Origin: Macrotrachela quadricornifera
Lineage: Eukaryota > Rotifera > Eurotatoria > Philodinida > Philodinidae
Direction: 5' to 3'
Assembly (NCBI GenBank): GCA_022393335.1
Contig: JAJEKB010021088.1
Location: 1,360,583-1,424,582, forward strand
DNA length: 64,000 nucleotides
The translations under genes and the position numbers were made by a program. The notes under the pieces are model-generated. The model had not been told where the DNA came from. It was given only the letters and a program-made list of their open reading frames with translations, and made no database searches. The number at the start of each line of letters is the position of its first letter. The stretch's first letter is position 1. Below, in pieces: positions 45,226-55,638 of this stretch.

Positions 45226-47114
45226 AACATAGCCAACATAAAACAAGTTGAGAAAATAGACTGGAGTACCATTATCTTTCAATTAGTCAAAGCTAAAGAG
45301 AAATACTCGTGAAATGATTGAGTGAATCTAGTGCCAACATAGTTAATCATGGAAATATGGATTTGTTTAATAGGTTTAGCGTGATGAGCAATATAAAAAA
45401 TGATGTTCATTAGTGGATATAAGAAAACTAGACCTGAATAGAGTTTACGATTATAATTCTGGTCGAAAGTTATAACTTCAGTTGATATTTATACCTGTAA
45501 ATCTATAAGGACCGCACGTATTGTTGGATCTGCTTTATTATGAAATTTTCAACGCTACAGCTGTAACGGGAAATGATATGTGCTTGATAACTGTGTTTTC
45601 TGCAGAAATGATTTCTTTTTTCCACGTTTCATTCGTATTTGTTAATACAGAAGAAAAGCTTCAATGTTGTAGAGCAAAGAATGTGCTGCCTCTAAATTGA
45701 CTATCGAATTAGACAAGTACTAGGTCAAGCTGATTCAAACTATTACATCGATCGGTTTTTGCCGATTTGGCATTAGCATTGTCATTAATTAACACTTAAT
45801 CATATTAAAAAGGAATAAAAACTGTATTGATTAATCTTGGTGCTAATGCTAAGCCAGCACTCTATTTCACAATCTTCTAGGTATATAATTTTTTCGTTAT
45901 AAAAAATGGTGAACGCAAGTTATAGTTCTTCTATCAGAATAAATGTGTTGTTTTAGAAGCTATCGCTCTGATTGACTTTTCTTTGTCGTTAACGTTTCTA
46001 CTTTTTAAGCGAAGTTTATTTCAGTTTCTGAAAAACACAATCGAATCTATGTTATCTGGTATCGGCTCCTCAATTTATCTCATTAGTGCTCTATTAGAGA
46101 CTATATGCAAAATTGAGCCAATATTGAGAGAAAAACATCTAGCAATCAACTATCTGGAAAACTAACTTTTTTCCGCGCAAAATAAAGTTCATATATTCAA
46201 CTTTAGAAAACTTCGTTCATGTAAACGTCTATGTTATGAAATCTCCTCTTAACAATTTCAAAGTTATAATAAAACAAAAAATAGAAAAACACTTAATTAA
46301 CATACCAGCTTTCGCTGATTCTCACCAGTCTAAAATATTCTTTCAGCTAGACTAGTTCGAAAATTCTCTGCCGGTCACAACTCTGTTTATCCTATTAATA
46401 TATGAGACAAAAATATGAGAATATGTGACTTAAAGATGGATGCATCACAAGAAAAGACAAAGAAAAAATATTCATTGATACTGATTTTCGAGTGAGGACA
46501 TTTAAGGGAGAAAGTGCAGGTAACAAATGCCAAATTGTACTTGATGGTGCTGAGGTGCTCATAGAATTTAGAAGATATTATATATTTTAACGGCTATTAT
46601 TGACATAGCCTAATACCGTTCTGTATTAGATTTATTTCGATATTATAATACTATTGAATGTTCTCTGTGTCCAATGAAAAGTTTACCCATTTGAATCGAT
46701 GATACAATTTGTTTCGATGTAGAATGATGATCTATATACAATTACGAACTTCCGAGCATTTTCGCTGTATAATCACTAACTGGCTGTTGCCAGGGTTCAT
46801 TACGATCTCCTGAACAGGTTTCATTTCAAATATTCTGTGTTTTCTTATATTGCATTGACTTCCGCCATTAGAAAAGTCATTCCGAAATTCTATCTTTTTT
46901 TCTGACGCCCGAAAATCGTAGATGAAAAGTAACTTTCTCCGTGATTTCAACTAAGTTACTTTAACCTGACCTTTCACTCTGAGTAAACACACACACACAA
47001 ACTTTATTTTTTTCATATGACCCTCCCTTCAGTCAAGAAAACAGGACTAAAACATTTCGCACCAACTTTGCATTACGATTTCCGGTAGCATTTGTTCGTT
47101 ACGATCTACTGATA
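45226..47114. other. Intergenic
   Basis: No supported gene. A short ACACACACACACAC tract lies at about 46986. ORFs at 45983-46165 and 46732-46950 show no motif. Confidence 0.35.
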
Positions 47115-47116
47115 TA

Positions 47117-47350
47117 ACCTCTTCGGGACGGGTCGCGCATATATACATGATGATATTGATGGACTCATAAGTGGCTTGGGTATGCTTCACATAATACCTT
47201 AAGCGTTTGTTTCATTTGTAAATGAAATCGCAGCTGCTAGAAAGCTGATGAAAACGAGATGAGTGAAATTTTCAATAAATCTAAAGCAGATAATGGAGGA
47301 GATCTCGCAAAATTTTTATTGTCTATAAAGTAATCCCGTCCTGAAGAGGA
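47117..47350. mobile_element. Small MITE with TA flanks
   Basis: ACCTCTTCGGGACGGG at the left and the complement of CCCGTCCTGAAGAGGA at the right form 16 bp inverted ends with two mismatches, bracketed by TA (47115-47116 and 47351-47352). 234 bp without coding capacity. The TA target suggests mobilisation by a Tc1/mariner transposase. Confidence 0.6.
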
Positions 47351-47651
47351 TAAGAAAAAAGACTTGATCTAAAACTCAATAATGCATGCTATATCCAACT
47401 CTCTGAAGGCCCCAAATTAGTCATATAGCTTATTTATTTTGGTTTGATCATTTTTTTTCTTATGTCATAGTGCAGATTGTGCGCCCTGTGATGTTCTCTC
47501 GAAGAAATCGAAAAATAAACCAAGAAAATAAATGACAAGCAAATAGCAACAAAGTAAATGAATAATAGACCTTCGGATAAAATAAAAGAAAGAGAAAGAA
47601 ATATCTTCCTCAAATACGGAAATAAATAAACTCTTTTCATTTATTTGATAT

Positions 47652-48704
47652 TTAGGAAGGTAATACAATAGTACTAACAACATTTAATTCTACATTATCC
47701 CTTTCAATACTTCGTTGTATATGTTCTTCTTCTCGTATTGGAACGAGTTGTTTGCCAATGATCTTATAAATTATACGTTTCACTTCGTGTCGAAAAGCTT
47801 TTGATATAATCAGAAATACAAAAAAATTTGAAGAATAAGAAATATTATAAAGAAAAGTAAAGAAACTATTTAAAAAATTATGAATTGTTTGTTCCAACAT
47901 TGTTCGTATTTGATCTTTTGTTATGGCATCATAAACGTAATATAACGTTATTAAAGCACCGAATATAATGAAAATAATATCTTGAACAAATAAACAACGA
48001 AGTAATTGAAAATCTTTTTTTGTCATTGATCGAATTTGATTTCGTTTTTCACGTGGTACAGCTCGAATATGACGAACATTTTTAAAAGTAAACATACATA
48101 AAATAATCATTAAAAGAGAAAAAATTACATTAATAACTGCTAAAGAATAAGAAACAAAATTAAGATAAAAATTTGAACGTTCATAATAACAAATAAAAAC
48201 AAACGGATACATTTCTTGAATACTAACTTTAATAAGAGCATGTGAATTAAAAATAGTCCAAAAAATAATACTTATACTTACAGAAAAATATGCTAAACGT
48301 TTTGAACTATATAAACGTGTATCAATATTTTGAGAAGAAATTAATAAACGATCAATTGATGCAAGAATAAGAATAGTAGGTGATAGTATAGCAAAGAGAA
48401 AAGATGTATAAAAATACAATTTACATAAAATAAGATTAGAATTTTGTAAGGTAATTTGAAAACCATTCATAAAAATAAGTCCAAGTATAGAAGAATTAAT
48501 ATAACATAAATTGACAAAAAGACAAATTTTAAAATAAAATACACAAACATTTTTTCTCCACGATTTTTTTGAAAATATTAAAATACTTAAGAAATCTCCA
48601 ATATTACTGATGATATAAAATACAAGAAGAACATACTTATAAATATAAACAATACTAATATTAAGATTATTTATATAGTATAAGTCATTGTCGGACGAAC
48701 TCAT
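47652..48704 (-). CDS. Rhodopsin-like 7TM receptor
   Basis: Intronless, 350 residues, start at 48704 (MSSSDNDLYYINNLNISIVY, with NIS as a possible N-glycosylation site ahead of TM1). TM1 is YVLLVFYIISNIGDFLSILI with a conserved-type Asn; CKLYFYTSFLFAIL opens TM3 with its disulphide Cys; LASIDRLLI stands for the DRY motif. The loop before TM6 is basic (REKRNQIRSMTKKDFQLLR). TM7 ends SSNFFVFLIISKAFRHEVKR, and the tail is acidic then polar. It belongs to the class A receptors common in bdelloids (FMRFamide-like) and is only distantly related to the pair at 5.9 and 12.7 kb. Plasma-membrane sensing through G proteins is expected; the ligand is unknown. Confidence 0.8.
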   Translation of the reverse strand: MSSSDNDLYYINNLNISIVYIYKYVLLVFYIISNIGDFLSILIFSKKSWRKNVCVFYFKICLFVNLCYINSSILGLIFMNGFQITLQNSNLILCKLYFYTSFLFAILSPTILILASIDRLLISSQNIDTRLYSSKRLAYFSVSISIIFWTIFNSHALIKVSIQEMYPFVFICYYERSNFYLNFVSYSLAVINVIFSLLMIILCMFTFKNVRHIRAVPREKRNQIRSMTKKDFQLLRCLFVQDIIFIIFGALITLYYVYDAITKDQIRTMLEQTIHNFLNSFFTFLYNISYSSNFFVFLIISKAFRHEVKRIIYKIIGKQLVPIREEEHIQRSIERDNVELNVVSTIVLPS

Positions 48705-49930
48705 CGTAATCTAAATTTAGTAATCAACAGTTATAACTCTTCCAATTTCTAATAAACAAATGAACGTTTGTCCCGTTGTTGTATTTTAAAAAGGGGATAT
48801 TTTTATCTATGATAAAATAATAGAAGAAATCCTCTTAAAAATGCCAATTTTAGTATCTACTTAATTGCATTCAGAAGAATGTAGAATAAATTTCTATTAC
48901 TAATAATAGTATATGATAATAAATACGGCAAATACTTTTTTTAGATATTTATTAAGTACGATATTGAAATAAGTAGATAATAAAATCATAGTTTTTTCTG
49001 AAATATTAAAAAAGTATATTTTAACAATGTTTGATGTGCTTCGAACATCTTGAAGATATATTATTTTAGGATTATTTATTTGATTACTCTATAAACTGAT
49101 CATCACATAGAGAAATGATTACAGCATGATTTATTGAAAACTAGTACAACATGTTTCAAATAGATTTAGAATATTGCAATTTATATATAGAATAATTATC
49201 ATCTATAAATACGTCATTAAAGTTTCATAAAAAGAATAGTAATACTCTTAGGGAAATGTTGAAGTAGAAATAAGCACCAAATACTTCCAAAAGCTATAAA
49301 CGTTAATTGAAATGCTTTTTCATCTAAGCAAATAAGATTAATGAAAAACATACTTTTATGCGTTAAAAGAGCATCTGTTAAACCCTAGAAATACATTATT
49401 TTTCAGTTCTTATCCATTTCGAGAGTTACTTTTTATAAAGTTTTAACAACTACGTGTAATTAGCACCACACATAATTTCTATTTATTTAGTATAATCATG
49501 AATTTACTGACAATCAAACAGAGAAGATGGGTAAAATGATGATTTTACTGCGATTATTATACGATAAAATTTAAATCTAGAAAATACTTAAATAATTCAA
49601 AAAAAATACACATATGATTTGAAACAAAATCATTAAAAATTAACACTTTCTATTTGAATAGTTGATTAACACGATTCATTCAAAGAAACTGAAAAATCTT
49701 ATATAATTATTAAAAGATAATGCATAAAACGATGCGAAACATTTGTTATCACGGTATTTTTGCATTAATTTTAAATGCATTGTGCATTATTTACTTATTG
49801 AATGGTACAAAAAAACTTTTAGTCGTAAGTCTAACACGTAAAGATTGATAATAAAATAGCATTCATTGTATGTTCTCTTCAATATCAATGATAGTAAGAA
49901 AGCTCAGGACGATATATATATAGTTACGTG
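48705..49930. other. AT-rich intergenic
   Basis: Upstream of the receptor gene. I see no other gene, RNA or clear repeat. Confidence 0.4.
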
Positions 49931-49939
49931 GTAAAATAA

Positions 49940-51117
49940 GAATACATATGACACAAAATCACGAGTTTCCATTAAAATTTCAATGTGAATATGATTCAAC
50001 TAAAATATCAAGTGATCAATTTGATAAATTGTGTCACGAAGATTTAACTGTTGTCGGAGCCGAAATGAATATACATAATGTGTTATTAATATAGTTTTCG
50101 TAACAATCTGTTTTAAGTGACATTTTTAATAAATGAAAATCAATGATTATTCAATATTATCAAAATGTATTTGTTCATATTTTTTGTTGTTAGAGTATTT
50201 GAATTGATTGAATTTTCCGAATTAAAATATACTATCTATAGCAAAAAACAGACTTTGTAGTCAAAGTAGCTTACTAAGTAAAAAATACCTACGTAAAAGA
50301 TATACAAAATATTTTGGTTATTCAAAACAATTTTGAATCGTTATATTACACTTAATCGAGTTTATACACTCTTTGAATAAAAGAGAGTTTATAGGAAATA
50401 TTCGGTAAATGGACTGAAAGAATGCAATTGTATATAAATAATCAAGACGATTACTTCCAAATATTTGATGAGATAAAAACATGATGAACTTGTCCGCACA
50501 TATTTTTATGCTATCGCCACAACTGTTTGTCTATTTTAATATGTGAATGTATAAACGGTTAAAGGTTAAAAGAAACGAAAGAAAAAGTAAGGAGAGAAAT
50601 AAATGAGAGAAAAAAAGGAATATATATCGAAAATCATATAAACCAATATAACTGTGATACTACATGATGAAATAGATCTTGTTCAAACTTTATTATTATA
50701 ATATTAATTTAAAAATGATCAAGTATCTCAGGAAGATAGAGCATTGTTTTTAGAATCACTGCATATAAAAAAGAAAATTTCCTCAAACTTACTATACAGT
50801 ATCAAAGTATTATTATTGTTATCACTTTTGGACTATCCAAAGTATTTTATTTTACCACATATATTGACTCACATAATATAAGAGAAGAAAATTATATTCA
50901 AGTTTAGTCATACGCAATAAAATCGTCGAGATATATAAAGGGAGAGGATAAAAAAAGAAGCATGATGATCGTCATGATAAAGAACGATAAAGAAAAGTGC
51001 ATCATCATTCTTACCAGGTAACCATACACATTCATCTCTATATATTGTGTTGTGTATTATTATTATTATAATTTCATACAAATAATTATTTAACAATTGT
51101 AACAAATATTCGTAATA
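49940..51117 (+). repeat. Duplicated 5' flank of epoxide hydrolase copy C
   Basis: Matches 31675-32624 closely (GTATATAAATAATCAAGACG, GTAAGGAGAGAAATAAATGA). It opens with an ATG frame at about 49948 encoding TQNHEFPLKFQCEYDSTKIS and SSDQFDKLCHEDLTVVGAE, also seen in part in copy B. Relative to copy B it carries about 230 extra bases near 50065-50300. TATA-like CATCTCTATATATTGTG is near 51034. Confidence 0.75.
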
Positions 51118-52299
51118 ATGAGCAATTCTGAAACAAATATTGAATCAGATGTTATTGAACCGTTCCACATTAATATTCCACAATCTGATCTTGATGATCT
51201 TAAACTTCGTCTTTCTTTAGTACGTTGGCCTGATAAAGAAACAGTTAATGACTGGACACAAGGTGTTCCTCTTGATAAAGCTCAAGCATTTATTGAATAT
51301 TGGTATAAACATTATGATTGGCGTCAATTTGAGAATGAAATAAATAAATTACCTCATTTTCGAACAAAAATTGATGGTCTTAATATTCATTTTATTCATG
51401 TTAAATCAAAACATACAAATGCTTTACCTATACTTATTACTCATGGATGGCCTGGTTCTTTTATTGAACTTCTTGATATTATTCAACCTCTTACTGATCC
51501 AACATGTTATGGTGGAAAAGTAGAAGATGCATTTCATGTTATTATTCCTTCTCTTCCTGGTTATGCATTTAGTGATAAACCAAAAGAAGGTGGATGGAAA
51601 AATGATCGAATTGCTAAAGCATGGATTGTATTGATGGAACGTCTTGGTTATAACAAGTGGGTTGCTCAAGGTGGTGATTGGGGAACTGATATAACGACTA
51701 CACTTGGTTATATGCATCCACAAGGTCTTATTGGCATTCATCTTAACTGGCAATTTGTTTTTCCAGAAGAAATGCCTGAACAACTTTCACATGATGAACA
51801 ACGAGCTGTTGATGCTACTAAAAAATTCTTTACAGATGGAGGAGGATATTTTAGGGAACACTCTACAAGACCTCAAACAATTGGATATGCATTGAGTGAT
51901 TCACCTGTTGCTCTTGCTATGTGGATCTATGAAAAATTTTATGAATGGACAGATAACAAAGGTAATCCTGAAGATGCTCTTGATATCAATAAAATGCTTA
52001 ACAATATAAGTCTGTATTGGTTAACCAATACAGGTACATCTTCAGCTCGTCTTTATTGGGAACGTCAACGTAATAGATCTGGACAACATTTTGCAGGACC
52101 AAAACTTGATTTACCTGTTGCTGGTAGTGTCTTTCCACGGGAAATTTATCGTGCTCCAAAAAGCTGGGCTGAACAGAAATATTCAAACTTAATCTATTGG
52201 AATGAACTTGAAAAAGGTGGTCACTTTGCTGCTTTTGAGCAACCTCAACTCTTTGTAGAAGAATTACGTGCAGGTTTCAGATCTCTTCGACATGTTTAG
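51118..52299 (+). CDS. Epoxide hydrolase, microsomal (EPHX1-like) type, copy C
   Basis: Intronless, 393 residues, the closest relative of copy B with scattered substitutions (AFIEYWYKHYDWRQF for TLIQYWYKHYDWHQF; RQRNRSGQHFAGPKLD for RQHDGSGIQLSGPKLD). The EHN domain, HGWPGSF at 109-115, the elbow GGDWG with Asp187, Glu342 in FPREIYRAP and His369 in GGHFAAF are all kept, so it should be an active hydrolase turning epoxides into diols. Changes cluster in residues 320-345, near the cap and substrate side, which may shift specificity. There is no membrane anchor or signal peptide. Upstream flank is shared with copy B for more than 1 kb, but the 3' flank diverges soon after the stop. AATAAAATTATT follows at about 52370. 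Confidence 0.9.
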   Translation: MSNSETNIESDVIEPFHINIPQSDLDDLKLRLSLVRWPDKETVNDWTQGVPLDKAQAFIEYWYKHYDWRQFENEINKLPHFRTKIDGLNIHFIHVKSKHTNALPILITHGWPGSFIELLDIIQPLTDPTCYGGKVEDAFHVIIPSLPGYAFSDKPKEGGWKNDRIAKAWIVLMERLGYNKWVAQGGDWGTDITTTLGYMHPQGLIGIHLNWQFVFPEEMPEQLSHDEQRAVDATKKFFTDGGGYFREHSTRPQTIGYALSDSPVALAMWIYEKFYEWTDNKGNPEDALDINKMLNNISLYWLTNTGTSSARLYWERQRNRSGQHFAGPKLDLPVAGSVFPREIYRAPKSWAEQKYSNLIYWNELEKGGHFAAFEQPQLFVEELRAGFRSLRHV

Positions 52300-53102
52300 C
52301 AAATTATACGGCAATACAATGTTTAGCTTTTGTTCATAGCCAACAAAAACTTTTTTCTGCTTCTGGAAATAAAATTATTATTTTTTGTCTTTAATAAAAA
52401 TTAATCTGAATAGCTGAATATTTCTTTTTTTCAATTCAAACTTTTTGACTATTCAATAGTACGTTATATGTGTAAAATTTATCTCAAAAATGAACTCCTA
52501 CACAGAAAAAAATGAATAGTATTAATATGTAGATGAATAAATAAAAAAAAGTAACTTCTTTCTCCATTTCATGAGAAATAGGCAACAGTATTAACTTTAT
52601 GTTTACACGTAAAATGTGAATATTTTATATAGATGAACTTTTTCTATTTGTTCTTTAAAGAAAAATAAATAGAATCTTACTTCTTTATTCCATCGTTCTT
52701 ATTAAGAAGAGAAAATATGATCAATATTTATTTTTGAATATCAATTTTGTTAGATTAAGAATAAAATACTTATTCATCTGAAGCTAGTATTTCTAATATT
52801 TTTATTTATTGTTGATGAATGAAAATTATTTTCACTAATATGTTACTCAGTAAGATGAATTAAGATCATCTTATGCATTTGTTTGTTGAAGTCAGAATTA
52901 AACAGATGTAAAACAGCTCCCGCATATTCTTGAAATTTCATACGAGTTGAATGCTCCTGACCTGAGATCGACTTAGCACATAAAATATTGTAGATAGAAA
53001 ATGTTAACTTTCATTAATTTATATTAGTCTTGAACACATTAAATTTGTTTATATATTTATTTTAATAATTCTGAATATAAAATTCAATTTTATTTATCTT
53101 TA
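52300..53102. other. AT-rich intergenic between convergent genes
   Basis: Lies between the 3' ends of the epoxide hydrolase copy C and the F-box gene on the other strand. No gene or repeat is supported. Confidence 0.4.
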
Positions 53103-54830
53103 TTAACGAATCCATAATTGTATATAACTGAGATTATTCATATTTCTTCTTGTAATAAAACAAGTATTTGATAAATAATTTTTTAACCATTTAATAAATT
53201 CATCTTCTATTAATAATTGCTCATCTTCTATTTTTTTTGTATCATCTTGAGATCGAATATTTAATACTCGAAGATTGTTCATATTATTTACAAGATTAAG
53301 AATATTATTTCGATGTTTTACACAAATAAATAATACTTCACATTGAACTCCTAATGATGAATGAATCAATCTATGACATTTTTCTTCATCAAAATATCCT
53401 AAATCATATAAATAAAGTCGACGAATTGATGAATTTTTAAGTTCAAATAAAAAATCATAGAAATCTAAACATTCTGTTAATGTTAATGAATAAAGACAAG
53501 TTGTTTGTTGAAGTAAATTTTTAATTTGTAATTGATCAATAATATCATTCGATAATTTTATATTCAATGAAATTAAATGATTAAAATTTGTAATAATAGA
53601 ACAAATAGAATCATTAATAGGAAAATATAATTTAAGTTTATAAATATTATTAAATTTAATAGAAGAACAAATTGAATTTTTTAAAAATAAATTTTTTACA
53701 TTATTATAAGACCAATAAATATCATTATTTGGATATGTTGATTTAAATTTAATATCAGTTGAAATAATTGAAAAATTCTTAGAATTATATGGTAAAGTAT
53801 ATAGATAAGCTTTCGAATTTGTTTTTGTTATATACCAATGACATTGAATATACCATTGATGTTTATTAATCCAAAATGAACTACTAAATGTATTAAGTAA
53901 TTGATTAATTTGTTCTTCTTTTTCATCATTATAACGAAGATAAAATTCCATTTTAAAATGAAAAATTTTTAATTTTAGTAAATAATTATCTATAAGATTT
54001 TTCCAATCATTTCCATTCATCATTACATGTGATAATTCAATATTTAAATAAGTTAAATTTGACATATATTGTAAAAGATTATTTGTTATATATGGTGAAT
54101 ATTGAACAAATATTTGAAATTTTTTTAATGATGATATTATTGATGATATTTCTTGATAATCATAATTATGTTCAACATCAATAGTTAAATTTTCAAGATT
54201 AATTGTATGTTCAAATAAACTATGTAATTCATTTGAATTATATGAAAAACCTTCAAGATATAAAGATTTTATTGATATAGATATAATTTTTGGAGAGATA
54301 AAAAATGGATTCCATAAATATTTTTTTCGTTCAAAATAACAATAAATTAATTTTGGTAAACTCCATATTTCATTAAAAATCCATCCATTATTAATTAAAT
54401 CTCGATCAACTTGACATTTATCTATTTTAAGATGTGTAAGATAATTTAATTGATGTAAATTAATTATAATATTATTTATTATTTCTTCAGAATAAATATG
54501 ACTTAATGAAAGAGATTTTAAATTAATAAATTGATATAATTGAAAATTATAAGAAAGAAAAAGATTTATTTGTTGAGGTGTTTCATCATTATCTGAAAGA
54601 TGTATTGAAATAATTCGATTAATATTTTTTGGAAGATATTCTTGACAAATAATATTAAAATTTGTTTTTGATATTGATTCAAAATTACAATAACCATTAA
54701 GTTGAAAATGAATATGAAGAAGTTCATTAAAACGAATATTTAAATTATAAAAACTATAAAATAGATGTGTAGTATTTAGATATTCAAATATATCAAGTAA
54801 TAATTCATTAGCTAATAATTCGATATTCAT
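53103..54830 (-). CDS. F-box protein, paralog of the 28.3 kb gene
   Basis: Intronless, 575 residues, start at 54830 (MNIELLANELLLDIFEYLNT). Residues 2-45 are the F-box; NIRFNELLHIHF parallels SRFNMLLYKHF in the other copy. The body has irregular Leu-rich units (LKSLSLSHI, LTYLNIELS, LYSLTLTEC) like a degenerate LRR solenoid. It shares SIHLSDNDETPQQINLFL, WINKHQWYIQCHWYIT and the C-terminal FITRRNMNNL region with its relative but is about 84 residues shorter. Codon use is strongly AT-biased (many Asn, Ile, Lys), more than in the relative. A role as substrate adaptor of an SCF ubiquitin ligase is inferred from the F-box; the target is unknown. Confidence 0.75.
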   Translation of the reverse strand: MNIELLANELLLDIFEYLNTTHLFYSFYNLNIRFNELLHIHFQLNGYCNFESISKTNFNIICQEYLPKNINRIISIHLSDNDETPQQINLFLSYNFQLYQFINLKSLSLSHIYSEEIINNIIINLHQLNYLTHLKIDKCQVDRDLINNGWIFNEIWSLPKLIYCYFERKKYLWNPFFISPKIISISIKSLYLEGFSYNSNELHSLFEHTINLENLTIDVEHNYDYQEISSIISSLKKFQIFVQYSPYITNNLLQYMSNLTYLNIELSHVMMNGNDWKNLIDNYLLKLKIFHFKMEFYLRYNDEKEEQINQLLNTFSSSFWINKHQWYIQCHWYITKTNSKAYLYTLPYNSKNFSIISTDIKFKSTYPNNDIYWSYNNVKNLFLKNSICSSIKFNNIYKLKLYFPINDSICSIITNFNHLISLNIKLSNDIIDQLQIKNLLQQTTCLYSLTLTECLDFYDFLFELKNSSIRRLYLYDLGYFDEEKCHRLIHSSLGVQCEVLFICVKHRNNILNLVNNMNNLRVLNIRSQDDTKKIEDEQLLIEDEFIKWLKNYLSNTCFITRRNMNNLSYIQLWIR

Positions 54831-55478
54831 TGTTTTCTTTTTTTGTTATTTATAACAAAGATAAAAAAATAAAAGTGTTTCATTTCTAACGATTACTAAT
54901 TCGTCATCATTTTTGCTTTTTTTCTCTTGTAAAAATAATAGGTAAACATTTATAAGAATATTATTCTTTTTCTCACGTTTTTTTTTCTTTCTTCTATTCG
55001 TTTTTAATAGTGTAGACGTTTTAAAAATATTTTTTAATGAATCATTAGAAAAAAAATCAATATTTATAAAAAATAAAAATTAAGATGTCACTTTAATGTA
55101 ATAATAGTACGTTTACTTGATAAGTTTTTTAAGCTATTATTAAAGAAAATACAATCAATTACAGAATTATGATTTTAATGGTATCAACGTAACTTAAAAC
55201 TTCGATAATGCAAACTTTATATTCCTCTATTCAAGATTAAAAGAACAGTGTATTTTTTTTCAATTGTTTTTCCATAATATTACGGTTTGACCTAATATTT
55301 CTATCACATCGTGAAAATGACTTTTCAATAGAAAAAAAACTATTTCATTTTACTGAAAAATTGACTCGTAATTTCGAATATATAATTAACTTTTGATCAA
55401 TATTGTTGATGAAACAGTGATCGTATTAATATTTGTTTCGGTTTGATTTTGTTGCTACAATCCAGTAAACAATCGGAA
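54831..55478. other. AT-rich spacer up to the retrotransposon target site
   Basis: Upstream of the F-box gene. It ends in the left target duplication GTAAACAATCGGAA at 55465-55478. Nothing else is seen. Confidence 0.45.
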
Positions 55479-55638
55479 CATTCCTTCCTTTAACGCGCTC
55501 CAAGTATACACGCATTCTTTTCCCTTCCTTTTCTTTGCTTCTAATACTCTATTCTTGTATACTCAATTTTATCATTTTTTAACAATATACTCAATTTAAT
55601 TCAAGTCTTTTATTATCTGACATACTCTTCGACTCAAT

